A DNA stretch of 64,000 nt from JAFGPF01 sp964500415. Lineage in GTDB: Bacteria; Chloroflexota; Dehalococcoidia; Dehalococcoidales; RBG-16-60-22. The position numbers and the translations under genes are program-made. This document shows positions 33,464 to 42,505 of the stretch, piece after piece; position 1 is the stretch's first letter, and each line of letters opens with the position of its first letter. The DNA is taken from assembly GCA_964500415.1 (NCBI GenBank), contig CAZCOB010000001.1, forward strand, positions 62,001 through 126,000, read 5' to 3'. The notes under the pieces were generated by a model that worked only from the letters and a program-made list of their open reading frames with translations, was not told where the DNA came from and did no database searches.

Positions 33464-33835
33464 ATGAGAATTATGTTGAAAAGTAAAATCCACCGGGCTA
33501 CCGTTACCGACGCCAACATCGATTACGAGGGCAGCATTACCATCGACAGGAAGCTCATGGAAGCGGCCGATATCATCCCCTACGAGCAGGTACACGTCCT
33601 TAATATCAACAACGGCGCCCGCTTTACCACCTACGCCATCGAAGGGGAAGCCGGCAGCGGCGAGATATGCCTGAACGGGGCCGCCGCCCGCCTGGCCGTC
33701 AGGGGCGACCTGGTTATTATTCTGACCTACACGCAGGTTCCCGAAGAGGAAACGAGGAATTATAAACCGAAGATTGTGCATGTCAATGAAAAAAATGTCA
33801 TCGTCACCAGGCTGGACGAGAAAATATTCGCCTAA
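33464..33835 (+). CDS. panD: aspartate 1-decarboxylase
   Basis: Makes beta-alanine. 123 residues; Gly-Ser self-cleavage site in the motif IDYEGSITID (about residues 23-24 of the mature numbering), giving the pyruvoyl group. NGAAARL and GD-VIILTY motifs as expected. The ATG at 33464 follows CAGGGGGAAGG. A PanM/PanZ maturation factor is not present, as usual outside enterobacteria. Confidence 0.96.
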   Translation: MRIMLKSKIHRATVTDANIDYEGSITIDRKLMEAADIIPYEQVHVLNINNGARFTTYAIEGEAGSGEICLNGAAARLAVRGDLVIILTYTQVPEEETRNYKPKIVHVNEKNVIVTRLDEKIFA

Positions 33836-33844
33836 GGAGCTGCC

Positions 33845-34675
33845 ATGCGGGTCACAGTTAATACAATAAGGGAAATGAAGCCAAAGGGTGAGAAGATAGT
33901 GATGCTCACCGCCTACGATTATGTTACCGCTAAATTAGTTGATGAGGCGGGCGTGCCGCTGATTCTGGTCGGGGATAGCCTGGGCATGGTGGTACTCGGT
34001 TACGAATCGACGATACCGGTGACTATCGATGTCATGCTGCATCATACCAAAGCGGTCACCAGGGGCGCCAGGAACGCCCTCGTTGTGGGAGATATGCCCT
34101 TCATGACCTACCACGTCAGCGCCGAGGATGCCATGCGTAACGCCGCCCGTTTCATTCAGGAGGCCGGAGCCCAGGCGGTTAAACTCGAAGGCGGTGTGAC
34201 CGTCGCCGACAAGGTAAGGAAAATCGTGGATTGCGGTATCCCGGTGATGGGGCATATCGGCCTGACACCGCAGTCGGTCCACCAACTCGGGGGTCTCAAG
34301 GTACAGGCAAAGTCTCTTGAGGCGGCTAAGAAACTGATTGAGGATGCTATAGCTCTGGAGCAGGCCGGCGTCTTTTCCATCGTTCTGGAGGCTGTCCCCT
34401 TCAAGCTGGCCGAGCAGGTTACTAAAAAGGTGAGCGTCCCCACCATCGGTATCGGCGCCGGGCCTTACTGCGACGGCCAGGTGCAGATTATCAACGATAT
34501 GCTGGGCTCGTTCACGGACTTCGTGCCCAAGCACGCCAAGCAGTACGCTAAACTTACCGATATTATGTCGAACGCAATAACCGAATACTACAACGAGGTA
34601 AAGTCCGGCAAATTCCCCACCGAAAAACACAGTTTTATCATAGATGAAAACGTACTGGCTTCACTTGATAAATAG
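33845..34675 (+). CDS. panB: 3-methyl-2-oxobutanoate hydroxymethyltransferase
   Basis: Makes ketopantoate from 2-oxoisovalerate and methylenetetrahydrofolate. 276 residues with the family blocks MLTAYDYVTAKLVDEAGV, LVGDSLGMVVLGYESTIPVT, GAQAVKLEGG, GHIGLTPQSVH and IGIGAGPYCDGQV. ATG 33845 follows AAGGAG at good spacing, 9 bp after panD. Confidence 0.97.
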   Translation: MRVTVNTIREMKPKGEKIVMLTAYDYVTAKLVDEAGVPLILVGDSLGMVVLGYESTIPVTIDVMLHHTKAVTRGARNALVVGDMPFMTYHVSAEDAMRNAARFIQEAGAQAVKLEGGVTVADKVRKIVDCGIPVMGHIGLTPQSVHQLGGLKVQAKSLEAAKKLIEDAIALEQAGVFSIVLEAVPFKLAEQVTKKVSVPTIGIGAGPYCDGQVQIINDMLGSFTDFVPKHAKQYAKLTDIMSNAITEYYNEVKSGKFPTEKHSFIIDENVLASLDK

Positions 34676-34730
34676 TGGTATGCTATGTTTATAATCTTTT
34701 TACCTCTGTGGTCACGTACAGGCATGCCAT

Positions 34731-35564
34731 ATGAAAATTGTTGAAAAGATTGCCGAGATGAGCCAGGCACGCAGGGGGCTCGATGAGCCGGTGGGCTTCG
34801 TCGCGACGATGGGCTTTCTCCACGAAGGACACCTTTCGCTGGTGAGGCGCGCCAGGGAAGAGAATGCCTCGGTAGTGGTGAGTATTTTCGTCAATCCCAC
34901 GCAATTCGGGCCCAAGGAAGACTTCAAAAGCTATCCGCGCGATACCAAGCGCGACCTGACCATGCTGGAGCCGATTACCGATATCGTCTTTATGCCGTCG
35001 GAGGCGGAGATGTACCCGGATGATTACGATACCTGGGTGGAGGTCGGCACGATTACGGAGAAGCTGGAGGGGGTTTCCCGACCCGGTCACTTCCGCGGTG
35101 TGAACACCATCGTTGACAAGCTGTTCAATATCGTCCAGCCGGCGAAAGCCTACTTCGGGCAGAAGGACGCCCAGCAGGTACTGGTAATCAAGAAGATGGT
35201 GGCCGACCTCAATGTGAACCTGGAGGTGGTGGCCTGTCCCACGATACGCGAGCCCGACGGCCTGGCGATGAGCAGTCGGAACACCTATCTCAAACGCGAG
35301 CAGCGGCAGGCGGCCACCGTACTTTTCCGGGCGCTCAGCCTGGCGGAGAAGCGCTGGGAGCAGGGGGAAAGGGACGCCGGGGAGATACGCCTGGAGATGG
35401 CCGAGCTTATCAACATGGAGCCGCAGGCGAGTATCGACTATATCAGCATCGCGGACGTGGAGACGCTGAAAGAGATGCTGCACAAGGTTAAGCCGCCGGC
35501 ACTGGTGTCCATGGCGGTGAAAATCGGCAAGACGAGGCTCATCGATAACTTAGTGCTGGAGTAA
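34731..35564 (+). CDS. panC: pantoate--beta-alanine ligase
   Basis: 277 residues; joins pantoate and beta-alanine with ATP. HIGH-like TMGFLHEGHLSLV, FVNPTQFGPKEDF-YPR, FGQKDAQQV and the KMSKS-like GLAMSSRN are intact. Last gene of the operon, 55 bp after panB; convergent with the MFS gene (8 bp apart). Confidence 0.97.
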   Translation: MKIVEKIAEMSQARRGLDEPVGFVATMGFLHEGHLSLVRRAREENASVVVSIFVNPTQFGPKEDFKSYPRDTKRDLTMLEPITDIVFMPSEAEMYPDDYDTWVEVGTITEKLEGVSRPGHFRGVNTIVDKLFNIVQPAKAYFGQKDAQQVLVIKKMVADLNVNLEVVACPTIREPDGLAMSSRNTYLKREQRQAATVLFRALSLAEKRWEQGERDAGEIRLEMAELINMEPQASIDYISIADVETLKEMLHKVKPPALVSMAVKIGKTRLIDNLVLE

Positions 35565-35572
35565 GTCCAGTC

Positions 35573-36805
35573 CTATTCTCTTATAAGTGCCATCAGTCCC
35601 AGCATGGCCACGAAGGCCAGCCCCGCCCCCAGGTAAAACGGCGCGGCCGGGTTTACCGTATCCCACAACCAGCCGGCAATCAGGCTCGCCGGAAGCAGCG
35701 TAAGTCCGACCACCCCATGATAATAGCCGTAGGCCGTGCACCGCCGCTCGGCGGGAACAAGGTCGGCCACGAAGGCCCGGGCGACCCCTTCCACGATGCC
35801 GTAGTAGATGCCGTAGCAGGCGAAGAGCACCCAGATGTGCCAGGTGGTCGAAGAGAGGGCGAATCCGAGATAGACGGCGGCATAGATAGTCCATCCCAGG
35901 GCGATAACCCGCTTCCTGCCCAGACGGTCGGAGAGCATGCCGGCCGGCATCGAGACAGCGGCGTAGGTAACGTTAAACAGGACCAGCATCAGGGTGATGT
36001 ACAGGACCGAATTGCCCAGGTCCTGCGCCCGCAATATCACAAAGAAATCGCTGGAGTTCCCCAGGGTAAACAGGCCCATGATAACGAGGAAGAGCTTGAA
36101 ACGGCTATCGAATTTCCGGGCCGTTATTTTCACGGGTAACGATGCCTTACCGTCGGGCGCGGCCGCGGGGGGGTTCTTTTTTTCGCGGACGAAGCCGAGG
36201 AGCACCAGCACGGCGAAGACCGCCGGCACGATGCCCACCAGCACCAGCCAGTGGTAAGTGCCCAGCGCCATCTCAAGCCCGCCGCCCTGAACGATATAGA
36301 TAATCACGGCGGCAATGGCCAGCCCGAGGACGGCGCCGGTCGTGTCCATCGCCCGGTGTAAGCCGAAGCCTTTACCCATCTTCCCTACCTCGGCGGAATC
36401 GGCTATCAGGGCGTCACGGGGAGAGGTGCGGATACCCTTGCCGACCCTGTCGCCGAAGCGGACCCCCAGCACGGCCCCCCAGGTCGAGGCCAGCAGCATC
36501 AGCGGCTTGACGATGGTGGAAAAGCCATAACCCAGCACCGCCATGATTTTTCTCTTCCTGAGCCTGTCGGAGATCCGGCCGCTGAATATCCTGAAGACGG
36601 CGTCGAAACTCTCGGAGAGGCCGCCGATAAACCCGACGGACAGGGCGCTGCCCCCCAGCACGTTGACGACGAAAAGGGGAACGAGGGTGAAAATCATCTC
36701 GCTGGAGACATCAGTGAGCAGGCTGACCAGCCCTAAAAAGAAGATGTTGGGGTGGAGCCCCCAGATTTTATTGGGGGGAGTTTCGGGGGGTGGTTGAGTG
36801 TTCAT
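35573..36805 (-). CDS. MFS transporter
   Basis: 410 residues, twelve predicted helices in two groups of six around a basic cytoplasmic loop (about residues 200-225). Motif A (GGLSESFDAVFRIFSGRISDRLRKRK) and its repeat in the second half (PAGMLSDRLGRKR) mark the major facilitator superfamily. Closest in style to YfmO/ANL-type drug/metabolite exporters, but no substrate can be read off. No regulator gene next to it. Confidence 0.85.
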   Translation of the reverse strand: MNTQPPPETPPNKIWGLHPNIFFLGLVSLLTDVSSEMIFTLVPLFVVNVLGGSALSVGFIGGLSESFDAVFRIFSGRISDRLRKRKIMAVLGYGFSTIVKPLMLLASTWGAVLGVRFGDRVGKGIRTSPRDALIADSAEVGKMGKGFGLHRAMDTTGAVLGLAIAAVIIYIVQGGGLEMALGTYHWLVLVGIVPAVFAVLVLLGFVREKKNPPAAAPDGKASLPVKITARKFDSRFKLFLVIMGLFTLGNSSDFFVILRAQDLGNSVLYITLMLVLFNVTYAAVSMPAGMLSDRLGRKRVIALGWTIYAAVYLGFALSSTTWHIWVLFACYGIYYGIVEGVARAFVADLVPAERRCTAYGYYHGVVGLTLLPASLIAGWLWDTVNPAAPFYLGAGLAFVAMLGLMALIRE

Positions 36806-36828
36806 GCGCTGGTATTATATAACAAAAG

Positions 36829-36854
36829 GCAGCGGACTGAAAATCCGCGTGTCC
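36829..36854 (+). repeat. 26-bp copy of the tRNA-Phe anticodon arm region
   Basis: GCAGCGGACTGAAAATCCGC plus GTGTCC, identical to 37435-37460 inside tRNA-Phe and in the same direction. It is not preceded by the 5' half of a tRNA nor followed by a T arm, so it is a fragment. The two copies flank the deaminase gene. Confidence 0.85.
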
Positions 36855-36860
36855 TGTTTG

Positions 36861-36887
36861 GTATCTATTCCCACCCAAAACGGCCTG
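36861..36887 (-). repeat. dispersed repeat family A, partial copy
   Basis: GTATCTATTCCCACCC...CGGCCTG, the reverse complement of the GGGTGGGAA-AGATA end of family A, starting six bases after the tRNA fragment. It lies just upstream of a TATAAT (36895-36900). Confidence 0.55.
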
Positions 36888-36932
36888 AATAGGGTATAAT
36901 AGTGCAGATATCAGGAAACAGGAGATTCAACT

Positions 36933-37322
36933 ATGACAATACAGGATTTGATTAATGAGGCGTATAAAATAACCGGAGAATATCAACCGAGCGAAAAGTG
37001 CGAGAGCGGTGAGGTGGGAGCGGCTTTGATAACCAGGGACGGTAATGTATATACGGGGGTATGCATCGACTGCGCCTGCGGTATCGGGTTCTGCGCCGAA
37101 CACTCCGCCGTTGCCGAGATGCTCAAGCATAGAGAGTCGGAAATAGAGATGCTGGTGGCCGTTAACGAAAAAAAGGAGATAGCGCCACCCTGCGGGAGGT
37201 GCCGGGAGCTGATTTACCAGGTTAACAGGGCCAATGCGGAGACGAAAATAATACTTAATCAGAACGAGACCATTACGTTAAAGGAACTCCTGCCGTACCA
37301 CTGGCTGGATATATGGAAATGA
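36933..37322 (+). CDS. cytidine deaminase-like zinc enzyme
   Basis: 129 residues with the CDA zinc site: Cys-Ala-Glu in FCAEHSAV (first ligand Cys, proton-shuttle Glu) and PCGRCREL. The length and 'EVGAALITRDGNVYTGVCIDCACGIGFC' text match cytidine/blasticidin-S deaminase relatives. Could scavenge cytidine or act on a modified base or antibiotic; substrate unknown. TATAAT at 36895 and ACAGGAG before the ATG. The gene is boxed in by the 26-bp tRNA-Phe duplicates at 36829 and 37435. Confidence 0.88.
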   Translation: MTIQDLINEAYKITGEYQPSEKCESGEVGAALITRDGNVYTGVCIDCACGIGFCAEHSAVAEMLKHRESEIEMLVAVNEKKEIAPPCGRCRELIYQVNRANAETKIILNQNETITLKELLPYHWLDIWK

Positions 37323-37364
37323 AATAATGCAGATAAAACCAGATATTCCGCTTCTCCCCTTTCC

Positions 37365-37393
37365 TTGACTGCCAGCCCAATCTCAAGTAAAAT
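37365..37393 (+). promoter_or_regulatory. promoter of the tRNA-Phe/tRNA-Gly pair
   Basis: TTGACT (37365-37370), 17 bp, TAAAAT (37388-37393); expected start near 37400, 12 nt before the tRNA. Confidence 0.7.
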
Positions 37394-37411
37394 ATATCTC
37401 GTGATTGCCGA

Positions 37412-37487
<76 letters not shown>

Positions 37488-37500
37488 TAGCATAGCACGG

Positions 37501-37575
37501 GCGGAAGTAGTTCAGCGGTAGAACGTCTCCTTGCCAAGGAGAAGATCGCGAGTTCGAATCTCGTCTTCCGCTCCA
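37501..37575 (+). tRNA. tRNA-Gly (GCC)
   Basis: 75 nt with encoded CCA. Acceptor GCGGAAG/CTTCCGC, anticodon loop TTGCCAA with anticodon GCC, T loop TTCGAAT. 13 bp after tRNA-Phe, so co-transcribed. Confidence 0.95.
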
Positions 37576-37826
37576 TTTCTTTTAAAGCACCCCCGTTCCC
37601 CGCCCCTCGATGATATCTATTCCCACCCAGGCCCTCCCCAAAATCCCTCTCGCTCTCCCTTTACAAAAGGGAGAAGCTATCACGCCTCTTTTTCTTTTAA
37701 AAAGGGGGATTAAGGGGGTGAGGTACAAAGAGATTGCTTCGTCACTGCGTTCCTTGCAATGAAATTATGGAAAAGCTGGATTCCCGCCTGCGCGGGAATG
37801 ACGTTTTGGGCGTGCGGGAATGACGG
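37576..37826. repeat. intergenic block of family A (partial), C and B repeats
   Basis: Family A end on the - strand at 37611-37633 (GATATCTATTCCCACCC), family C runs to about 37722, a degenerate B copy at 37731-37763 and a clean one, GGATTCCCGCC-TGC-GCGGGAATGACG, at 37778-37803, followed by an extra GCGGGAATGACGG. No gene. Confidence 0.65.
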
Positions 37827-40325
37827 TTAGCTGACCCATTTTGATATTTCCACCAGGCAGGAGTTCGGCGCCATACCGGGGGTATTCTTCGAGAGCATAC
37901 GGTCGGGAGTGAGGATACTGACGCAGCCTCCCCTATCGATGCTGGACGGATTCCCCGGCTCAAGAGGGTCGTACTTGCCGGAGCCGTAGTAGGAATGCAC
38001 GACTCCCGGCCTCATCCGCTCGGTGATATCAGCAATACATAGAACGGCACCGCGGTCGTTATAGAGCTTAACAATGTCGCCGTTCTTGATACCGCGAGCA
38101 TCAGCGTCCGAGGGATTAAGGCGCACCGGGCGCCAGTAATAGCTGTCCTTGAGAACGCGGTGTCCCGGCACCTCGCCCAGCCAGGAGACGTTAGAGTCGT
38201 ACTGGGTGTGGAAGGAGTAGCGGGGGTGGGGGGTGATAAGCTGGAGGGGGTATTTCTTTGCCGCCTCCGAGTTATAGCCTTCCCAGGAGGAAATATAGCG
38301 CGGCAGCGGCGGTCTTTCTTCATCATCGGGGAGGTGTTTCAGCAGGCTCTGCGAGACGAACTCGATTTTACCGCTGTAAGTCCCCAGTTCCTTGCCCTTT
38401 TCCGTGTCTTTCTTGGGGTTAAAGTGGTCGGGGGTATCGCACTCGCGTCCCTCGTAGAACCAGCGCAGGCCGGGCGTGGGCGCATAATTATCCGGCATAG
38501 GCACGATGAAATACCCCTTCTTCTTAAAGTCCTCGAAGGATATGTACCGGGGCAGGTCGGAGTGGTTAAAGACCTTCTCTATCCAGTCCTCGTCGGTATT
38601 GCCTTCGGTAAATTTTTCTTTGATGCCCAATCGGTCGGCAAGCTCGGTGAATATCTTGTAGTCGGACTTCGATTCATACAGCGGTTCGATGCACTTGTGC
38701 TGGTAGACGATAACCCGGTGGTTGCAGGCGTTGGAGCCGTGATGGGTATAACCGCCGGTATTCGCCCACTCGCCGATGTCGTAACGCTCGAAGTTGGTGC
38801 AGGCCGGCAGAATGATATCGGCCAGTCCCGTCTCGGTGCACCACCAGCAGTCCTGGTTGACGACGAACTCCAGCTTCGGACTCTGGTACATCTTCACCCA
38901 GCGGCTGGTGCCGGTCATCGTGCCGAGGAACGAGCCGCCGTAGCGGTAGAACATCTTGACCTCGGAGCAGCCGGGAGCCGGGTATGTGTAAGGGATAAAC
39001 TGCTGTTCGAGCGACTCCCCGCAGAACGTCTGTCCCAGCCAGCTGATGGGCGGATTGAGAATAGCCTCCGGAATGAGCAGGCGATAGACGCGCTGCATGA
39101 CGGGGTTCTCCGCCTTATTCCTGGCGAATTCGTTGAGGAAATTCGGCCCGAAAGAGCTGTAGCCGGGAAAATCAAAGTCGGCGTTATAGGGCGAGCCCAT
39201 GGTGGTGCCCCAGATATTGACGCCCGGCTTGCCCAGTCCCTGCATGGCCTGCAAGAGCACCATCAGCCTGGCCCATTCCGTGCCGTAAGCCTGGCGGCAG
39301 GCGCCGGACTCGCCGCCGCGTGAGCCGGCCGCCAGCATCGTCCGACTGGTTGCCCATTCCCGCGCAAGGCTCTTGATGGTGTAGGCGGGTACGTCGCAGA
39401 TTTCCGCCGCCCGTTCCGGCGTACAATTATCTCCAAGGACGTGCTTTTTAAAATCATCGAAGCCGACCGTACGCGCGGCCACGTAATCTTTATCGTAGGT
39501 GCCCTCGGTAAGCCAGACCCAGGCGATAGCCTCGGCCATGGCGGCATCGGTGCCGGGGCGGGGGGCTATCCATTTATCGCCGAGAATCGTGGCCGTGTAA
39601 TTGCAGAAGGGGTCGATAAAAATCTGCTTCTTACCCAGGTCACGCAGCCAGAGTCGCCACACCGCCGATTCCTGCCCGCCGTAGATGCCGCGCGTCGAAT
39701 CAGGGTCGTTGCCCCAGTGCACCACGATGTCGGTATTTTTCAGGGCATCCTCCAGAAGGTCGTACTGCTCCGGCATGCCGAGTCGCCAGAAGAAGCCGTA
39801 GGCATGGGTAGCTCCCCAGTGCCAGCCTTCCCAGCTATCAGGGTTGTCCAGGATATCGGTGAAGCCAATCATGTTGAAGAACCGCGCCCAGGTCGACGTG
39901 CGGTAGCCCACGTTGCCCCAGTTATGGTGCGAAGAAGCGCGGGACATGACGGCCTCCGGCCCATAGGTTTCCCGGATTCTCTTCATCTCCCCGGCGACGA
40001 TGTCCAGGGCGTTGTCCCAGTCGATACGCTTATACCCCGACTTTCCCCGGTTTTCCGGGTTACGTTTGCCATGAGGGTCGAAGTCTTCCCTGACGAGGGG
40101 GTATTTGATGCGGGCATCGGAGTATATCCGCGCCTTTTCGACGGCGGTAAAGGGGGACACGCAGGCCTTACGCAGCGGCGTAAATTTACGGTCGGCGGTA
40201 GCGATTGTCCACGAAACCGCATCGCTATCCGTCAGGACGAGGGGGCGGACGCGGATTATCCTGCCGTCCCGGACATATACCTGTACCGGACCGCCGTTAG
40301 TCAGGTTGGTGAAGACTTTATCCAA
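37827..40325 (-). CDS. molybdopterin oxidoreductase similar to pyrogallol transhydroxylase large subunit
   Basis: 832 residues of the DMSO reductase family. It follows the large subunit of Pelobacter pyrogallol-phloroglucinol transhydroxylase (AthL) through most of its length, including SSHHxWGNVGYR-ST, NPDSWEGWHWG, YDLLED-LK, PACTNFERxDI-E-AN and RGGCINILTPDR-like blocks. The active-site equivalents are present: His133/134 and Asp163-Ser164 (Ser being the Mo ligand in AthL). Like AthL it has no N-terminal [4Fe-4S] motif and no Tat signal, so it should act in the cytoplasm without or with an external Fe-S subunit; none is adjacent. TTG start at 40325, fixed by an in-frame stop three codons upstream. 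The true substrate is not known. Confidence 0.85.
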   Translation of the reverse strand: MDKVFTNLTNGGPVQVYVRDGRIIRVRPLVLTDSDAVSWTIATADRKFTPLRKACVSPFTAVEKARIYSDARIKYPLVREDFDPHGKRNPENRGKSGYKRIDWDNALDIVAGEMKRIRETYGPEAVMSRASSHHNWGNVGYRTSTWARFFNMIGFTDILDNPDSWEGWHWGATHAYGFFWRLGMPEQYDLLEDALKNTDIVVHWGNDPDSTRGIYGGQESAVWRLWLRDLGKKQIFIDPFCNYTATILGDKWIAPRPGTDAAMAEAIAWVWLTEGTYDKDYVAARTVGFDDFKKHVLGDNCTPERAAEICDVPAYTIKSLAREWATSRTMLAAGSRGGESGACRQAYGTEWARLMVLLQAMQGLGKPGVNIWGTTMGSPYNADFDFPGYSSFGPNFLNEFARNKAENPVMQRVYRLLIPEAILNPPISWLGQTFCGESLEQQFIPYTYPAPGCSEVKMFYRYGGSFLGTMTGTSRWVKMYQSPKLEFVVNQDCWWCTETGLADIILPACTNFERYDIGEWANTGGYTHHGSNACNHRVIVYQHKCIEPLYESKSDYKIFTELADRLGIKEKFTEGNTDEDWIEKVFNHSDLPRYISFEDFKKKGYFIVPMPDNYAPTPGLRWFYEGRECDTPDHFNPKKDTEKGKELGTYSGKIEFVSQSLLKHLPDDEERPPLPRYISSWEGYNSEAAKKYPLQLITPHPRYSFHTQYDSNVSWLGEVPGHRVLKDSYYWRPVRLNPSDADARGIKNGDIVKLYNDRGAVLCIADITERMRPGVVHSYYGSGKYDPLEPGNPSSIDRGGCVSILTPDRMLSKNTPGMAPNSCLVEISKWVS

Positions 40326-40349
40326 GGTGTATTATCACCCTTCTAATAA

Positions 40350-40377
40350 TTGTGTTATGCTATATTGAAAGTATAAT
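40350..40377 (+). promoter_or_regulatory. promoter of xth
   Basis: TTGTGT (40350-40355), 16 bp, TATAAT (40372-40377); expected start near 40384, leader about 30 nt with GGAGATAGAGC before the ATG. Confidence 0.6.
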
Positions 40378-40413
40378 AAATACATACGTCCTGTATCAAA
40401 CTGGAGATAGAGC

Positions 40414-41190
40414 ATGAAAGAGACAAAGCTGCTCAGCTGGAATGTCAACGGCATACGGGCGGTAAAGGGGAAGGGTTTTTTAAACTGGCTGCAACGTGAA
40501 TCTCCCGATGTTCTCTGCCTCCAGGAGACCAAAGCGCAGCCCGAGCAGCTCGATAACGACCTTAAAGAGCCGACGGGCTATCGGGTTTACTGGAACTACC
40601 CGGAGAGGAAGGGCTACAGCGGCGTGGCTGTTTTCACGAAAGAAACACCGCGGGATGTCCGGTACGACTTCGGCGGCGGCGGGCTCGACCTGGAGGGGCG
40701 CGTTATCATTGCCGATTATCCCAGTTTTACCCTTCTTAATATCTATTTCCCCAACGGTAAGGCAAGCCCGGAGCGCCTGAACTACAAGATGACTTTTTAC
40801 GACGCTTTTCTGGAGTATGCCGATTCTCTGAAAAATGCCGGTAAGAGGCTGGTTATCTGCGGCGATGTCAATACCGCCCATAGAGAAATCGACCTTGCCC
40901 GCCCGAAAGAGAATTCAAAAAAATCCGGTTTTCTACCCGAGGAGAGAGACTGGATTGATAAATTCATCTCTCACGGCTACGTGGACACCTTCCGCCACTT
41001 TAACGGCGAACCTGACCAGTATACCTGGTGGGACATGAAGTCCGGGGCGCGGGCAAGGAACGTGGGGTGGAGGATAGACTACTTTTTCGTCAGCGATAAC
41101 CTGATATCCTCGGTTAAGCAGGCTTTCATCATGCCCGAGGTGATGGGCTCCGACCACTGCCCGATAGGCATCGTTTTGGAAACAGGTTAA
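40414..41190 (+). CDS. xth: exodeoxyribonuclease III
   Basis: AP endonuclease and 3'-exonuclease for base-excision repair. 258 residues with the EEP-fold motifs LLSWNVNGIRA, LQETKA, WNYPERKGYSGVAVF, ICGDVNTAH, WRIDYFF and the catalytic GSDHCPI. Its TAA overlaps the convergent stop of the HAD gene. Confidence 0.95.
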   Translation: MKETKLLSWNVNGIRAVKGKGFLNWLQRESPDVLCLQETKAQPEQLDNDLKEPTGYRVYWNYPERKGYSGVAVFTKETPRDVRYDFGGGGLDLEGRVIIADYPSFTLLNIYFPNGKASPERLNYKMTFYDAFLEYADSLKNAGKRLVICGDVNTAHREIDLARPKENSKKSGFLPEERDWIDKFISHGYVDTFRHFNGEPDQYTWWDMKSGARARNVGWRIDYFFVSDNLISSVKQAFIMPEVMGSDHCPIGIVLETG

Positions 41191-41837
41191 TCAGGTGCTG
41201 CGATTTCCAGCCCACTGATGACATCGTAGAAGTCATCGAAAGGGGTGCACGCCAGGTTCTCTTTACGGCAGCGTTCCAGAAGGTCGCCGGTGGCAAATAC
41301 CCTGGTAGCCCGCCGGGCCGGGTAGATATCGGACGTGCCGTTGCCCACGTAGATAACGCTGTAGCCCTGTTTCTCCAGTAGCCCTGTATAGGCTTCCTTG
41401 TAGCCGACCTCTATCTCGGCGCCGTCCGGCCCGACATACCTGACCCTCATGCCACCGGGGTGAAACTCGTTTTCCGCGGCATAGATATCGAGTCCGTCGA
41501 TTTTCAGGTGCTCCAGGACGGCCTCTATATAAAAAATCAAACCGTTGCTGACAATGACGGCTTTCCAACCCTTTTGAGAGCAGTACTCCACCAGTTCGCG
41601 GAAGCCGGTGCGTATTTTCACCTGCCGACTATTCAAAACGAAGTCGGTCATGACCTGCCGGCCGGCTTTTACCGTGGCGAACACTTTCCGGTTAAAAGCG
41701 CCCACCGATATTTTGCCGGCCGTGTAATCTTTCAGATGCTCGCGCCACCGGCTGTCGGCGTACGTATCCAGCAGGAGGAAGCCAACGTCTTCCTCGGTGA
41801 CGGTGCCATCGAAATCAATCTGGAGGGCGATTTTCAT
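41187..41837 (-). CDS. HAD-IB phosphatase, MtnX-like (copy 1)
   Basis: 216 residues. Asp nucleophile and acid/base in DFDGTVTEED (motif I), Ser in IVSNGL (motif II), and a distal GNGTSDIYPAR (motifs III/IV). The pattern resembles MtnX-type HAD-IB phosphatases (2-hydroxy-3-keto-5-methylthiopentenyl-1-phosphate phosphatase) and small relatives, but no other methionine-salvage gene is near. It is the tandem paralogue of the gene at 41855 (18 bp apart), with similar text along the whole length. Confidence 0.82.
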   Translation of the reverse strand: MKIALQIDFDGTVTEEDVGFLLLDTYADSRWREHLKDYTAGKISVGAFNRKVFATVKAGRQVMTDFVLNSRQVKIRTGFRELVEYCSQKGWKAVIVSNGLIFYIEAVLEHLKIDGLDIYAAENEFHPGGMRVRYVGPDGAEIEVGYKEAYTGLLEKQGYSVIYVGNGTSDIYPARRATRVFATGDLLERCRKENLACTPFDDFYDVISGLEIAAPD

Positions 41838-41854
41838 GGTCCGGATTCGACTCC

Positions 41855-42505
41855 TTACGATATAGATTCAAGGCCCCTGATGACATCATGGAAGGTCTCG
41901 AAGGGGGTATGCCTGATTCCGTCCCGGCGGCAGCATTCCAGAAGTCCGTCAACAGCGAAAATATGGTCGGCCTGCCGGGCCGGATAAATATCAGACGCTC
42001 CATTTCCCAGGTAGTACATTACGTCGTAACCGCTTTCCCGCAATATCCTGGCATATATCTCCTTGAAACCCGTCTCCGCCAGTCCGGAGTCGGGAGAGGA
42101 GTATGTAAGCTCCATACCTCCGGGGCTGAACCGGCAATGCGCGGCATGGATGTCAATACCATCGATACCCAGACTATCGAGTATGGTCTTTATATAGAAC
42201 CTCAGGCCGTTACTGACAATAACAAAATCGAAACTATGCCGGGCGCAATATTCGATTAATTCGTTAAAGCCGGGGCGGATTTTCACGCGACCGCTGTTAA
42301 GCAGAAAATCAGTCATGGTACGCCGGCCGGCTTTTACCATGGCGAACTGCATTATATTGCAGGTCTGAACCGAAATCCTGCCTTCCGTGTAGTCTTTGCC
42401 GATGTTCTGCCAGTCGCCATCGGCGAACTCTTCCAGTAAAAGCCGGCTTACCTCACCGATGGTGACGGTGCCGTCAAAATCACATTGAACGACGGTCTTC
42501 ATCAA
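41855..42505 (-). CDS. HAD-IB phosphatase, MtnX-like (copy 2)
   Basis: 216 residues, the first gene of the pair. DFDGTVTIGEV, IVSNGLRFYI and GNGASDIYPARQADH are the HAD motifs. Both copies keep all catalytic residues, have the same length and share phrases such as KDYT-G-ISV, MTDF-LNS--VKIR-GF-ELIEYC and TPF--F-DVI-GLE. A tandem duplication that has had time to diverge; different substrates are likely. Confidence 0.82.
   Translation of the reverse strand: MMKTVVQCDFDGTVTIGEVSRLLLEEFADGDWQNIGKDYTEGRISVQTCNIMQFAMVKAGRRTMTDFLLNSGRVKIRPGFNELIEYCARHSFDFVIVSNGLRFYIKTILDSLGIDGIDIHAAHCRFSPGGMELTYSSPDSGLAETGFKEIYARILRESGYDVMYYLGNGASDIYPARQADHIFAVDGLLECCRRDGIRHTPFETFHDVIRGLESIS

Noticed and set aside
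38160..39323. 387-residue open frame on the + strand inside the molybdoenzyme gene
   Set aside because: Antisense to a gene with strong homology; long antisense frames are common in GC-rich coding DNA.
39441..40346. 301-residue + strand frame over the molybdoenzyme N-terminus
   Set aside because: Same reason; no ribosome site and no domain.
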